A stretch of DNA of 64,000 nucleotides from Bremerella sp. P1 (GTDB lineage: Bacteria; Planctomycetota; Planctomycetia; Pirellulales; Pirellulaceae), in contig NZ_CP118164.1 in NCBI RefSeq assembly GCF_028748185.1, forward strand, positions 1,860,001 through 1,924,000. Direction: 5' to 3'. This document shows, piece after piece, positions 1-9,028 of the stretch. The notes under the pieces were generated by a model. The model searched no databases. It was not told the origin of the DNA and saw nothing but the letters and a program-made list of their open reading frames with translations. The first letter of the stretch is position 1. Every line of letters starts with the position of its first letter. The position numbers and the translations under genes were made by a program.

Positions 1-1
1 C

Positions 2-703
2 ACGCCTCAGGATCTGGATAAGTTGAAGTCGATGGGGCTGAAACGCCCTGTAGCGATTTACGTTGCTCGAGATGCTATGGGCGTTTACGTCCACAAAAGC
101 AACCCACTCGAGTCGATAACCTATCCACAGCTTGTTTCCCTATTCTGTCGGGGAGATGCATCCAACGAGCCGACTTGGAGCACGGTTGCCGTGGAGGGAG
201 ATTTGGCAGACAAGCCCGTTCAGATCATCGGTCGAGACAAAAATAGTGGCACTCAAAGGTATATCGAAGACTTTCTTTTTCACACCCACAACATGCGGAA
301 GCACGCCCAGAATGTTGGGGCGAACGCCGAAGTTATTTCTGCAATTGCAGAGAACCCCCAGGGCATTGGCATTGCGGACTTAAAACATACCAATCCATCG
401 GTGAAGCGATTAGGACTTGAAGACAAGCACGTAATACATGACGGAGATGAACACGAAGTTCTCCTTGGCCAGTATCCCATGATTCGTCCCTTAACCCTTG
501 TCATGGACCTTGGCCAAAACAAAGACAAGGTAGCTGCCAATAAGGAATTCATTCGTTATGCCTTAGCACAAACGGGACAGACCCAGGATATCTTGGCTGG
601 TTTTTTCCCATTTGATCCTCCGACGCTACGCAACGAATTATCAAAACTTATCGAAGAGGATTCGCCTCCGGTAACGGATGCCGAATTGAAAAAGGCGGAA
701 TAA
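2..703 (+). CDS. PstS-like phosphate-binding protein, 3' part (truncated by window edge)
   Basis: The reading frame is open from base 2 without a stop, so the TTG at 23 is probably internal and the true start lies upstream of the window. The visible ~233 residues match the second half of a PBP-type periplasmic phosphate-binding protein: the GRDKNSGT segment corresponds to the phosphate-contacting R-x-x-x-SGT loop of PstS proteins, and it is followed by the typical ENPQGIGIAD strand-turn region. Such proteins capture phosphate outside the cytoplasmic membrane for an ABC importer or a sensor. No pstC/A/B follows; the next gene is an unrelated secreted PDZ protein, so this may be a stand-alone PstS-like protein. 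The polar C-terminal tail (about 25 residues, rich in E, D and K) is extra compared with classical PstS. Family assignment is good; ligand is inferred. Confidence 0.8.
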   Translation, partial: TPQDLDKLKSMGLKRPVAIYVARDAMGVYVHKSNPLESITYPQLVSLFCRGDASNEPTWSTVAVEGDLADKPVQIIGRDKNSGTQRYIEDFLFHTHNMRKHAQNVGANAEVISAIAENPQGIGIADLKHTNPSVKRLGLEDKHVIHDGDEHEVLLGQYPMIRPLTLVMDLGQNKDKVAANKEFIRYALAQTGQTQDILAGFFPFDPPTLRNELSKLIEEDSPPVTDAELKKAE

Positions 704-753
704 GACCAATTGAATGATGGGCCATGAGATTTAAGCGTCAAGGAAGCGAATTA

Positions 754-1920
754 ATGAATGCCTCTATCCGGAAATACCCGATTTACGCTGCATCGTTGCT
801 GAGCACATTGACAGTCGCCTTCATCGCCAGTGAAGCGAACGCTCAGACGAGCTGGGGAGTTCAGCCGGTCCAAACGACTTACGCCAACCCTTCCGATTCA
901 TGGTACAGCATGAACTGGGTGGGAAGCTCCAGCGTACGCAAACGCTGGCGCCTGGGAATCGAAGGTGAAAACTCCGTCACAGGCGTAGTGGTTCGACAAG
1001 TCGAATCGGGTTCGGCGGCGGCTCGCATTAACATCGTTCCGGGCGATATTATTGTTTGTGTCGCTGGCGATCAAGTTGGCAACGTAGGCAATCAAATCTT
1101 CGATCTCCAGGAGGAACTGAATCAACACGCAGATCGATTCGGGCGTGTTCAGATGTTGATCTACTACCAGAGAATTGGGCAACTAAGGTCTCTGAATGTA
1201 CAACTCCAGGATCACCCTGCAGGTCTTACCGGCACTCTGGCGGTAGAAAGTGGAAGATTGCCTGCGGATGCCGTCGTCACGATTCGCTTGGAGAACGTAA
1301 GTCGACCATTCTACGTCGTCCGCAATGGCGAGTATTCATTCCGGGCATCTGGTTATGGTATTGGGGATATTCCCTTCCAATTGAATTACGATCCGGCCTA
1401 CATTTCAAACAACGATACTTACCGATTACGGGCATGGATCACTTCGGGTGGGCGAACGATCTACGATACCGTCCAACCTCCTCTCGTGCTGACGCGCGGC
1501 AATCCCACAACGACCCGTTTATTGCTGCGTCCAGTGGCAACGCAATACACGCAGGCCAACACCGGTTCTGTCGTTACGGTCGGGTATAACTCAGTTGACG
1601 CGAATCAACAAGCTATCGTGAATGCTTACCAGCGTTACCTCGGACGCATGCCGAACTCCATGGAAATCGCGGCGTGGTACCAGACTGGTCAGATCCTCAA
1701 CGATCGTATGCGACGTCTTTCCCTTGAGTTGATGGCCACCGATGAATACTACAACCGGTCCGGCGGCAACAATGTGCTTTGGGTAAATCGCGTCTTCACC
1801 GAGATTATTGGGCACCCACCGACTACTACGGAAACTGATCTCTGGCTTCAACGCTTTGCTGAACTGCGTTATTCCAGAATGGAACTGCTCAATCAACTCA
1901 ATATGCAGGCACGGCGATAG
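754..1920 (+). CDS. Secreted PDZ / YbaY(YscW)-like / DUF4214-like protein
   Basis: 388 residues. I start at ATG 754 rather than ATG 724 because AAGGA sits 9 bases upstream and the result begins directly with a signal peptide (hydrophobic run ending ...SEANAQ, cleavage near residue 31). Three parts can be seen. Residues ~60-150 are PDZ-like, with a ligand-loop region and an I-x-PGD-I-I-x-x-x-x-G core. Residues ~160-265 resemble the YbaY/YscW beta-sandwich of lipoprotein chaperones: a GTL strand, LPADAVVTIRLENVS, then IPFQLNYDP and a Y-x-L-x-AWI strand. Residues ~285-388 hold two helical repeats like DUF4214 (AYQRYLGRMP and VFTEIIGHPP). It probably acts in the periplasm or at the cell surface as a binding or scaffold protein. 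Not lipidated, since there is no lipobox. Function unknown. Confidence 0.75.
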   Translation: MNASIRKYPIYAASLLSTLTVAFIASEANAQTSWGVQPVQTTYANPSDSWYSMNWVGSSSVRKRWRLGIEGENSVTGVVVRQVESGSAAARINIVPGDIIVCVAGDQVGNVGNQIFDLQEELNQHADRFGRVQMLIYYQRIGQLRSLNVQLQDHPAGLTGTLAVESGRLPADAVVTIRLENVSRPFYVVRNGEYSFRASGYGIGDIPFQLNYDPAYISNNDTYRLRAWITSGGRTIYDTVQPPLVLTRGNPTTTRLLLRPVATQYTQANTGSVVTVGYNSVDANQQAIVNAYQRYLGRMPNSMEIAAWYQTGQILNDRMRRLSLELMATDEYYNRSGGNNVLWVNRVFTEIIGHPPTTTETDLWLQRFAELRYSRMELLNQLNMQARR

Positions 1921-2040
1921 CGACTGAATCCCGTTGAACAGCGTTTTGCTTACCTTCTTCAGGTGAGCATCACTAGCAGCTTGCCAGTCAAGACAAGCCG
2001 TTGGATACCAAGATTCTCGCTGGGGAACACACTGAAACGC

Positions 2041-3387
2041 TTAGGCAAGAATCTCGTGAACGACCTTACCACCTTCGGGCCCGGTTAGGCGATGCTCTCT
2101 TCCTTCATGGAAAAAGGTCAATTCATTGTGACGCAGTCCAAGTGCGTGCAGAATGGTTGCGTGTAGATCCCGAAAATGGACTTTCCCTTCCACCGCGCGC
2201 GAGCCGGTCTCGTCGGTCTTGCCGTGCGTGTAGCCGGCCTTCACTCCGCCGCCAGCCATCCAAAATGTGAAGCCGCGGTAGTTATGACCAGTTTCGTCCT
2301 TGCCGTTGTCAGGCGTCAGACCTGGACGGCCGAACTCGCCGCCCCAGACAACAAGCGTATCTTCCAAAAGGCCACGCATCTCGAGGTCATCCAGCAGCGC
2401 GGCAATCGGCGCATCGGTGACTTCGCAGTTCGCTTCCAGGTCACGTCGATGATTCTTATGTTGGTCCCAGCTTCCGTGATTGACCTCGATAAAACGAACT
2501 CCGGCTTCCGCAAAACGTCGAGCCAACAGACACTGCCGACCAAAATCGGAAGGCTTACAGGTTCCTACCGAAAGCGATTTACCAACACGATATCGCTTTA
2601 GTGTTTCTTCCGATTCGGTACTCGTGTCAAGTAATTCGGGTGCGGCGGTCTGCATGCGATAGGCGAGTTCCATCGACTCAATCACACCTTCCAACTTCCC
2701 AGCCTCGGGGTTCTGCTGAAGGTGCTGCCGGTTGAGCGTTTGGATGAAATCCAACTGCTGACGCTTGGCCGTTTTCGAAAGATGATCGCCTCGAATGTTA
2801 TCGATCGTCGCCTTCGACATATTCTCACCGTTGGTCCCGATCGGCGTTCCCTCGTAAACAGGCGGCAGGAATGCGCTCGAATAGACCGAGGGCTTCGAGG
2901 TATTGAGACTGATAAAGCCGGGCAGGTTTTGATTCTCGGTCCCTAGCCCGTAATTGATCCATGCTCCCATGCTGGGGCGCTGTCGGAGTCGCTCCCCGGT
3001 GTGGAGTTGCAAGAACGATTGTGCATGGTTACCAGTATCGGCATGCATACCATTGATGATGCAAAGCTTATCGGCATGTCGCGACGTCTCTGGTAACAGA
3101 TCCGAAATCCACTGCCCACTCTCACCCCGTCGACGAAATTGATAGACCGAGCCGGGATGCTTCTTCTGGCCTGTCTGCGGCTTGTAGTCGAACAAATCCA
3201 ATTGCGCAGGGCCACCGCTCATACACAAAAAGATAACCCGCCTTGCTCGTGGTCGCACCGGCGGCACTTTCGGGTCCAATGAGGCTGACGATTCTGCCTG
3301 GATCGACTGCTGGCAAAGGGCCGAAAGCGCCAAGTACCCGAACCCACATGATGCTGCCTGCAGTAGGTTTCTTCGAGATGTGATCAT
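2041..3387 (-). CDS. DUF1501 family Tat-exported protein
   Basis: 448 residues. The N-terminus carries a twin-arginine signal (SRRNLLQAA, then a hydrophobic stretch ending ...QQSIQA), so the folded protein is exported by Tat. Family marks are the early [18 protein letters not shown] segment, the central [15 protein letters not shown] block, VVWGGEFGR and the C-terminal HGKTDETG motif typical of DUF1501 proteins, which adopt an alkaline-phosphatase/sulfatase-like fold. Length is normal. A GAGG Shine-Dalgarno lies about 8 bases before ATG 3387. It follows the DUF1549/DUF1553 gene by 48 bases and is evidently co-transcribed; the two families travel together throughout Planctomycetes. The biochemical role is unknown; a hydrolase acting on extracellular polymers is inferred only from the fold. 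Confidence 0.9.
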   Translation of the reverse strand: MITSRRNLLQAASCGFGYLALSALCQQSIQAESSASLDPKVPPVRPRARRVIFLCMSGGPAQLDLFDYKPQTGQKKHPGSVYQFRRRGESGQWISDLLPETSRHADKLCIINGMHADTGNHAQSFLQLHTGERLRQRPSMGAWINYGLGTENQNLPGFISLNTSKPSVYSSAFLPPVYEGTPIGTNGENMSKATIDNIRGDHLSKTAKRQQLDFIQTLNRQHLQQNPEAGKLEGVIESMELAYRMQTAAPELLDTSTESEETLKRYRVGKSLSVGTCKPSDFGRQCLLARRFAEAGVRFIEVNHGSWDQHKNHRRDLEANCEVTDAPIAALLDDLEMRGLLEDTLVVWGGEFGRPGLTPDNGKDETGHNYRGFTFWMAGGGVKAGYTHGKTDETGSRAVEGKVHFRDLHATILHALGLRHNELTFFHEGREHRLTGPEGGKVVHEILA

Positions 3388-3435
3388 GGGAGACCTCGTT
3401 GTTGGTTGGGTACGATCTATGGTCGCTTGTTAGGG

Positions 3436-6417
3436 TTAATCGACATAGCGGAATTCATTAGCCGCAAAAAGGGCTTGGCAGAAGACAGCCCATGGAAGCA
3501 TCTTCTCGCTTTGGGAAGCACCGGAACTTTCACTCTCTAATCGATCCAGCAGCGTCACCGCCTCGATTAACTCTGTCTGGGTGGGATCTCGCTGCAATGC
3601 CCGACGGAAGGCCTGTGTGATCTTCTCTTCAGTCGTCGCTTTGGGATCTGCAGTTATCTTCGATGCCAGATTCTCTGCCTGCTCGATTACAAAGGGACTG
3701 TTCAGCAGGAATAATGACTGCGCCGGCAGTACGGTTTGACTCCGCTTGCCGGTGACCTTGATTCCGTCAGGTAGATCGAAGGCCGCTAACTCGGCAGGCG
3801 GCGCATTTCGCATGTAGCAAAGATAGATACTGCGATGCTTGCTTGGTCGATGCAAAGTCGATGCCTCGTACGGCGGCTGATTGATCAACGCATCAATCTC
3901 TTGAATGGGACTTCCATTGGCAGGCTTCAGATCCAATGTACCGCTAGCCAACAGAATCGAGTCTCGCAACTGTTCAGCACTCAGACGCCGCTTTCGATGC
4001 CGTGTTATCAATCGGTTCTCAGGATCTTGTTGGGCGATCTGAGGATCATAGTCGCTCGACAACTGATAGGTTCGACTCAGCACGATCGAGCGAATTAGTG
4101 CCTTGATCGACCCACCTTGGTCAATGAAATCTTGCGCCAGCCAATCGAGCAGTTCCGGATGGGTTGGTCGCGCACCATACACACCGAAGTCATCAGGCGT
4201 CGCGACAAGTCCTTCCCCCATTAACTTTAGCCAGACGCGATTCGCCATCACACGCCAGGTCTGTGGTTGCCCTGGATCGGTTAGCCAAGCGGCAAGCTCT
4301 CGACGTCCACTGACGGAATCGGGGATTTTCAGTTCCGGCACAATGGGTGAAGCCTCTGCGTCCTGAACAACCTTCCAACATGCGGTCAGCGTGCCGCGTG
4401 GCACCTCAGCGCCCAACTTTGCACTGGTACCGTTGATGTGCACCTTACAGTCGGCTGGCTTCTTCGCCTCGCGAACACCCATTGCCACGCCTAACTGGGT
4501 TACACCTTTGGGGCGGTCAGAGGCTACATGCAAAGCAACCACGTCTGTATCGGAAAGTGGTTTCGAGAATAGATTGAAGTGCGCCAGATGTCCCGTAAGG
4601 GGTGCAAATCCTTCGCTTCTTCCCCCCAAGCTAAAGCGTGATTCCTTGCCAAAGGTCGGCTCAAGCTTGCCATCGATTTCTGGCTTTTGGACCCCATTTA
4701 GATACACACGGACCTGGTTCCCTTTACGGACCATCACAACGTGATTCCAGGTTCCCGGTGCAATAACGGTGCTGCCTGCCAGGGAAGCCTTCTTCTTATT
4801 GCCATTGAAAACGAACAGCCGCCCGGTTCGCTTCGCATCATGCGTCCCGCCGATTCCTAGATGGTCACCAGGAATTTCCTTATTGCCGAGTTCACCCCGA
4901 GTAAACAGATAGGCCGTGATCGGCCGAGCATTGTTTTTCATGTCGTTCTTAAACCAGAACGAAACGGTGTAGTCCGCTGTTAGATCGTTAGCGCTGCCCT
5001 GCAGGAAAGACTCTTTTAACTGCGCGAACTCTGCCTCAGAGTACTTCGGCGAGCCAACTTCCTTCCAGCCTTCGGGCAATTGATCGAGTGCGACGCTTAG
5101 TTGCGGCTTCAACTGCTGGACCTGACTAAAGTAACCATCCGGCAAGGCAAGGGAGGCTTTCATCTGATCTAGCTTGTTGCCATCGTCCGGAAGTTCCGTT
5201 CGCAAGACATGCAGTTCAGTCGGAGGAGCGGTAAGTTTTTCGTTGCCAGCAGCGCCGTAAAGTGTCTCGCTGCTCTTAAAGATACCTGCCAGGGCGTAAT
5301 AGTCGCGTGTAGGAATAGGGTCGTGCTTATGATCATGGCAGCGAGCACAAGCGACGCTGAGCCCCATGACAGCGGTGCTTACTGTGTTGATCTGATCATC
5401 AACGATATCCATGGGAAAATCTTTGTTCATCGCAGACGCTGGTTTCGAGCCAATTGCCAAAAATCCAGTCGCAACCAGCAATCTATTTCGCTCCTCGGCA
5501 GTTGCCGCCGGTAGCAAGTCGCCCGCAATCTGTTCGGTTAGAAACCGGTCGTAAGGAATATCTCGATTCATGGCGTCAATGACATAGTCACGATAACGCC
5601 AGGCATGTGGAAACGTAGCGTTGCGGGACAAGCCGTCGTTTCCGTTCGACTCACCGTACCGGGCAACATCCAGCCAGTGTCTTCCCCAGTGCTCGCCAAA
5701 CTGAGGTCGCGAAAGCAACTCGTCTACGAGAGCTTCGGTAGCCTGCTGACGATCCTTCCTCGCGGCTTGCACGAACGAATCAATCTCTTCCAGCGAAGGG
5801 GGAAGGCCGATCAGGTCGTAGAACAAACGTCGGGCCAGAGCCGAAATTTCGACATCCTCGGTGGGCTTAGCCCCTGCCTGCTCGATCTTGTGCAGCACGA
5901 ACTGGTCGATCGGTCCTTGGGGCCAGTCCTTTTGACTGACACTTGGCGGCGGCGTCACATGCCGTGGATGAAAAGACCATAGCTCCTGTGGTGTCCAGCT
6001 TTCTTTTGGCCCTGATTTGGTAGCAGTTTGCGTTCGCGGATCCCAAGCACCACGTTGGATCCACTGCGAGACCACATGGATATCCGATTCCGACAGAGGC
6101 TTTTCTGGCGGCATCTCGAATGACTCGTAATGCAGCGCATCCATCAGCAAGCTCTTCTCAGGCTCGCCAGGGACGACCGCTGGGCCAGACTCCCCCCCCT
6201 TCAAGATCCCTGCTCGACTATCGAGGAGAAGCTTTCCGCCAATCTCCTTGGATTTCTCGGAGTGGCACTCGTAACACTGAGTGACCAGGATCGGACGGAC
6301 CTTCTCTTCAAAGAAAGCACGTTCTTCGGTTGGGATCTGCTCTTGTCCGAACGCTATCGAGCCGATCGCGTTAGCGATCAGTAGAGCAAATAGCAGTGAA
6401 GGAATCCGGTGCGTCAT
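3436..6417 (-). CDS. PSCyt1-DUF1549-LamG-DUF1553 cytochrome-like surface protein
   Basis: 993 residues, with a cleavable signal peptide (hydrophobic run to about residue 24). Domain order: planctomycete cytochrome-c-like PSCyt1 at ~35-125 with a CYECH heme-binding motif (C48, C51, H52); DUF1549 at ~165-375 (starts PIDQFVLHKIE, contains LIGLPPS and a CARCHDHKHDPI block with a second CxxCH); a LamG/concanavalin-like beta-sandwich at ~465-625 (W-x-HVVMVRKG, VYLNG); DUF1553 at ~680-950 (MANRVWLKLMGEGLV, RRLSAEQLRDSIL). It precedes its DUF1501 partner in one leftward operon and is divergent from the ECF sigma/sulfatase operon. The LamG insert suggests carbohydrate binding. The heme-binding motifs suggest an extracytoplasmic redox role. 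The actual substrate is unknown. Confidence 0.9.
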   Translation of the reverse strand: MTHRIPSLLFALLIANAIGSIAFGQEQIPTEERAFFEEKVRPILVTQCYECHSEKSKEIGGKLLLDSRAGILKGGESGPAVVPGEPEKSLLMDALHYESFEMPPEKPLSESDIHVVSQWIQRGAWDPRTQTATKSGPKESWTPQELWSFHPRHVTPPPSVSQKDWPQGPIDQFVLHKIEQAGAKPTEDVEISALARRLFYDLIGLPPSLEEIDSFVQAARKDRQQATEALVDELLSRPQFGEHWGRHWLDVARYGESNGNDGLSRNATFPHAWRYRDYVIDAMNRDIPYDRFLTEQIAGDLLPAATAEERNRLLVATGFLAIGSKPASAMNKDFPMDIVDDQINTVSTAVMGLSVACARCHDHKHDPIPTRDYYALAGIFKSSETLYGAAGNEKLTAPPTELHVLRTELPDDGNKLDQMKASLALPDGYFSQVQQLKPQLSVALDQLPEGWKEVGSPKYSEAEFAQLKESFLQGSANDLTADYTVSFWFKNDMKNNARPITAYLFTRGELGNKEIPGDHLGIGGTHDAKRTGRLFVFNGNKKKASLAGSTVIAPGTWNHVVMVRKGNQVRVYLNGVQKPEIDGKLEPTFGKESRFSLGGRSEGFAPLTGHLAHFNLFSKPLSDTDVVALHVASDRPKGVTQLGVAMGVREAKKPADCKVHINGTSAKLGAEVPRGTLTACWKVVQDAEASPIVPELKIPDSVSGRRELAAWLTDPGQPQTWRVMANRVWLKLMGEGLVATPDDFGVYGARPTHPELLDWLAQDFIDQGGSIKALIRSIVLSRTYQLSSDYDPQIAQQDPENRLITRHRKRRLSAEQLRDSILLASGTLDLKPANGSPIQEIDALINQPPYEASTLHRPSKHRSIYLCYMRNAPPAELAAFDLPDGIKVTGKRSQTVLPAQSLFLLNSPFVIEQAENLASKITADPKATTEEKITQAFRRALQRDPTQTELIEAVTLLDRLESESSGASQSEKMLPWAVFCQALFAANEFRYVD

Positions 6418-6941
6418 GTCCGGGTCCTGATTCAGGCGGGAAGTGAAGAACGAGAGATCGTAGGCAGGTTGAGCTGATTGTCACCCTGAGGGCAATGTCG
6501 TGCAACGTTTCTTTCCCATGTTCCCACGATTTTTCCTGACAAAGTGCTCCTGACGACAATGTTAGGTATTCTGGGGAGATATTTCATGACATCACACGCC
6601 CCCCATCCGCATCAATTGCCCCTTCGTTTCGGCCATTCTTACTTGGCCGATAGCCTATCCTGAGAACGTCAGGTGGCAACTCAAATTTGATTCCACCTAA
6701 ATCGCATGCTTTATCTAGCCAATATTTAGGGGCCCGGCAAACGATGTCGTCTGAATTCGCCGGTCACGATTCCCTCGTGAAAAAGAAATCTCAAAATCGA
6801 TGAATATTTCGTGCAAAAACTCACACTGGCCGGGAAAGTGATTATTGGAAGCTTGGATTCGACGATCCCTGGAATGAAAACCTAGAATCAGACGCTAACG
6901 CCCCAAGCTTTCCCCAGAATCGTTTCCACCGGAGTTGTTGC
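6418..6941. other. Divergent intergenic region (524 bp)
   Basis: No credible gene. It separates the leftward DUF1549/DUF1501 operon from the rightward sigma/FecR/sulfatase operon and must contain the promoters of both. Near the right end GGAG (6931-6934) is a good ribosome-binding site seven bases before the sigma factor ATG. The middle is AT-richer than the flanks and holds a perfect inverted repeat (6764-6780). I could not identify a convincing -35/-10 pair by eye. Confidence 0.7.
6764..6780. promoter_or_regulatory. Perfect inverted repeat, possible operator
   Basis: TCACGA and TCGTGA are separated by TTCCC and followed by an A-rich run. The element lies about 160 bases before the ECF sigma factor and about 350 bases before the divergent DUF1549 gene. 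A dyad of this size in a divergent promoter region fits a dimeric regulator site; the lack of a downstream T-run on the + strand argues against a terminator for that strand. Could be chance. Confidence 0.25.
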
Positions 6942-7448
6942 ATGTCCACTGCCGACGTCGCCCGCGCTCTTTCGCTGGTCCAGCCGAAGCTGCGGGCGTA
7001 CATTCGATCGCTTGTCTACAACCCATCCGATGTTGATGACATCTTGCAGAATGTGGCAGTCGCCGCGATTGAAAACGCCGACAAGTGTGATCCCAATCGG
7101 TCGATTGATGCCTGGGTCTTCGGTATCGCAAAGAACAAGGTGTTGAAATATCTCGAGCGTTCGAAGCGGCAGAAACTGACTTTCTCAACGGAAGTCGTCG
7201 AGGCGTTAACCGAGTCTGCCAGCAACGAGGACAACCAAGCCGAACTCTTGGAAAGCCTTCAAAGTTGTCTTGATAAGCTCGATAACGACAAACGCGATAT
7301 GTTAGTTCGCCGCCACCGATCAGGCGTTACGGCTCGGGAGATAGCCCGCGAGTTTGGTTACTCCGATTCAAAGATCAGTCGCATGCTGAATGGGCTCTAT
7401 GCTTCGCTGATGAAGTGCATGCAACGTCAACTTGCATGGGAGGGATGA
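6942..7448 (+). CDS. ECF-type RNA polymerase sigma factor
   Basis: 168 residues with the two-part sigma-70 ECF plan. Region 2 (~10-85) includes VDDILQNVAVAAIENA and the region 2.3/2.4 stretch around DAWVFGIAKNKVLKYLE. Region 4 (~100-165) is a helix-turn-helix around GVTAREIAREFGYSDSKISR. It matches the Rhodopirellula/Verrucomicrobium type of ECF sigma factors that pair with FecR-domain proteins. ATG 6942 is backed by GGAG seven bases upstream. The next gene, 16 bases downstream, encodes the FecR-domain membrane protein expected to hold this sigma factor inactive. Likely target genes are the sulfatases downstream and the divergent DUF1549/DUF1501 pair (inference). Confidence 0.9.
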   Translation: MSTADVARALSLVQPKLRAYIRSLVYNPSDVDDILQNVAVAAIENADKCDPNRSIDAWVFGIAKNKVLKYLERSKRQKLTFSTEVVEALTESASNEDNQAELLESLQSCLDKLDNDKRDMLVRRHRSGVTAREIAREFGYSDSKISRMLNGLYASLMKCMQRQLAWEG

Positions 7449-7464
7449 TTTCATCCAGCCAGTT

Positions 7465-8922
7465 ATGGATCCAACAAAAGACAACTCGCGACTACTGACA
7501 CTTTGCGGAAAGCTACGTGATGAAACGATCACCGTAGATGAGTTCCAAGAGCTCGAACACATGCTGCTGGAACAGCCTGGGGCGTTAGAGTTCTACCGCC
7601 AGTTTTCCTATGTCTGCTCAGGCTTAGAGCAAGTATCGCAGTTGGAACAAGAGCAAGTCGAAGAGGACGTTTCCACAGCGATTTCAGGTCAATTGCCCCC
7701 GCTTCCGCAGAAAAGTCCAGAAGTAGTCTCCTCCCGCAAACCAATCCCTAACAACCAGAGTCATTCGCTGCGGCTGAGTGCCGCACTAGTAGCGCTGGCG
7801 GCCAGCATTTTGATCGTGGCGTTCGTCTTTCAGAAACCGAAGCAGGACACTCGACCTCAACTGGCAATGCTGGCCGAATCGCAGCAAGCGGTCTGGACGG
7901 GAGATCGCCCACTGAAGCTAGGCGACTCACTTGCCACTGGGAACTACTCTCTGGCTAGCGGAGCAGCGCGGCTCAAGTTTTCTAACAATGCAGAGATCAT
8001 CGTCCAGGCCCCCAGCATCTTTTCCATCGAGGACGCCAAACGGGTCATCATGCAAAGTGGCTCAATGACCTTGTTTGCCCCAGAAACGGCACGCTCATTC
8101 CAGATCGATACTCCCTACGGATCCGTAATCGATCGCGGTACGCGGATCGGAGTATTTGCCGATGCAGAAGAGGGGCTAGAAGTACACGTGTTCGAGGGCA
8201 AAGCGGATGCAGTGCTACCGGATGCTGACGAAACCATTTCTCTTTCAGCTGGCGAGGCAGTGGTTTCTAAATCGGATCGTGAACCGGTGAAACGCATCCC
8301 AGCTAAACAAGAGTATTTTGTCCGATCCCTGGAAGACGTTCGCAACCTGCCGATTGTTTCAGGGGATGTTGAACTCCTGGTCTCGCCTCCCCGATCGGTA
8401 CGCCGTGTTCGTAGTGATATCCTGGATCTCGGCCGAGCAAGCCTCTTTGAGGAGAAGACGGATGTCGTCCTTGATGAAGAGCTGCCAGTCCTTCTATCCC
8501 ATCCCGGCAAAGCTGAGGATCTGCTAGGCAGCGACGGCCGCCTACTTCCTGGTACCAAGGCCGATAGCTTCATGTTGCACTTCGTTGTTCCATGGGATAT
8601 TCGCCATGACAACGATTACCTGACGGCTACCGGCAGTATTACCTTCAATCGACCGGTATTGGGAGTGGTAGCCAACAATCCGGCTCGGTTGCGTGAATGG
8701 TTTGGCCATCCTTCGACCGACTACCCTGGCGATCGCTGGACCGGGCTGGAACAGCCCCCCACGACTCCTGAAGACCCAGGCGATTGGCTTGAGTTGAGCG
8801 AAGACCGCAAAACGCTTCACTTTCAATTGTCGATCCACGGTAAAGGAGAGATGCCAGATGCACCCGTCTCTGAGTTGGATGTTGTTGATCAGTTGAGGAT
8901 TCTGGTCGAATCTCGCGAATAA
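7465..8922 (+). CDS. FecR-domain transmembrane anti-sigma regulator
   Basis: 485 residues from ATG 7465; a TTG at 7432 in the same frame would add 11 residues and overlap the sigma gene, but ATG is preferred. The N-terminal ~100 residues are cytoplasmic, with a short conserved helix set (TVDEFQELEHMLLE) found in planctomycete FecR regulators. One membrane span lies at ~104-122. Outside are a FecR domain at ~165-260 (IDTPYGSVIDRGTRIGV, VHVFEGKADAV) and a C-terminal extension ending in a beta-rich region (FMLHFVVPWDI, GSITFNRPVLGVV) that may sense a ligand. The protein probably transmits an extracytoplasmic signal to the adjacent sigma factor. No TonB receptor is encoded nearby, so the classical FecA partner is absent here. 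Confidence 0.85.
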   Translation: MDPTKDNSRLLTLCGKLRDETITVDEFQELEHMLLEQPGALEFYRQFSYVCSGLEQVSQLEQEQVEEDVSTAISGQLPPLPQKSPEVVSSRKPIPNNQSHSLRLSAALVALAASILIVAFVFQKPKQDTRPQLAMLAESQQAVWTGDRPLKLGDSLATGNYSLASGAARLKFSNNAEIIVQAPSIFSIEDAKRVIMQSGSMTLFAPETARSFQIDTPYGSVIDRGTRIGVFADAEEGLEVHVFEGKADAVLPDADETISLSAGEAVVSKSDREPVKRIPAKQEYFVRSLEDVRNLPIVSGDVELLVSPPRSVRRVRSDILDLGRASLFEEKTDVVLDEELPVLLSHPGKAEDLLGSDGRLLPGTKADSFMLHFVVPWDIRHDNDYLTATGSITFNRPVLGVVANNPARLREWFGHPSTDYPGDRWTGLEQPPTTPEDPGDWLELSEDRKTLHFQLSIHGKGEMPDAPVSELDVVDQLRILVESRE

Positions 8923-8943
8923 CAAGAAAAAGCGTGCAAGAAA

Positions 8944-9027
8944 GTGGCCTCGGAGGGAAGTAGGGATAGCCGAAGGTAATTCGGCGACATACCTAATAAC
9001 CTTTTCCTCCGTCTCCAAAGGCCCCAC
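8944..9027 (+). promoter_or_regulatory. Structured leader RNA in front of first sulfatase
   Basis: The 106-base gap between the FecR gene and the first sulfatase can fold into one long branched-free hairpin. GGCCT (8946-8950) pairs with AGGCC (9019-9023). CGGAGG (8951-8956) pairs with CCTCCG (9006-9011). TAGG (8961-8964) pairs with CCTA (8992-8995). GCCGAA (8969-8974) pairs with TTCGGC (8980-8985) around a five-base loop. The AAAGG at 9017-9021, the only plausible ribosome-binding site for ATG 9029, is partly in the outer stem. This is consistent with control of sulfatase translation or with mRNA processing or stabilisation. Pairings are seen; the function is inferred. It does not match a riboswitch class I know. 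Confidence 0.45.
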
Positions 9028-9028
9028 C

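Noticed and set aside
1948-1968. Imperfect hairpin between the PDZ gene and DUF1501 gene (GCTTACC / GGTGAGC)
   Set aside because: One mismatch in seven, no T-run on either side; too weak to call a terminator.
7432-7464. TTG start for the first FecR gene
   Set aside because: It would overlap the sigma gene and adds 11 residues unlike the family N-terminus; ATG 7465 is preferred.
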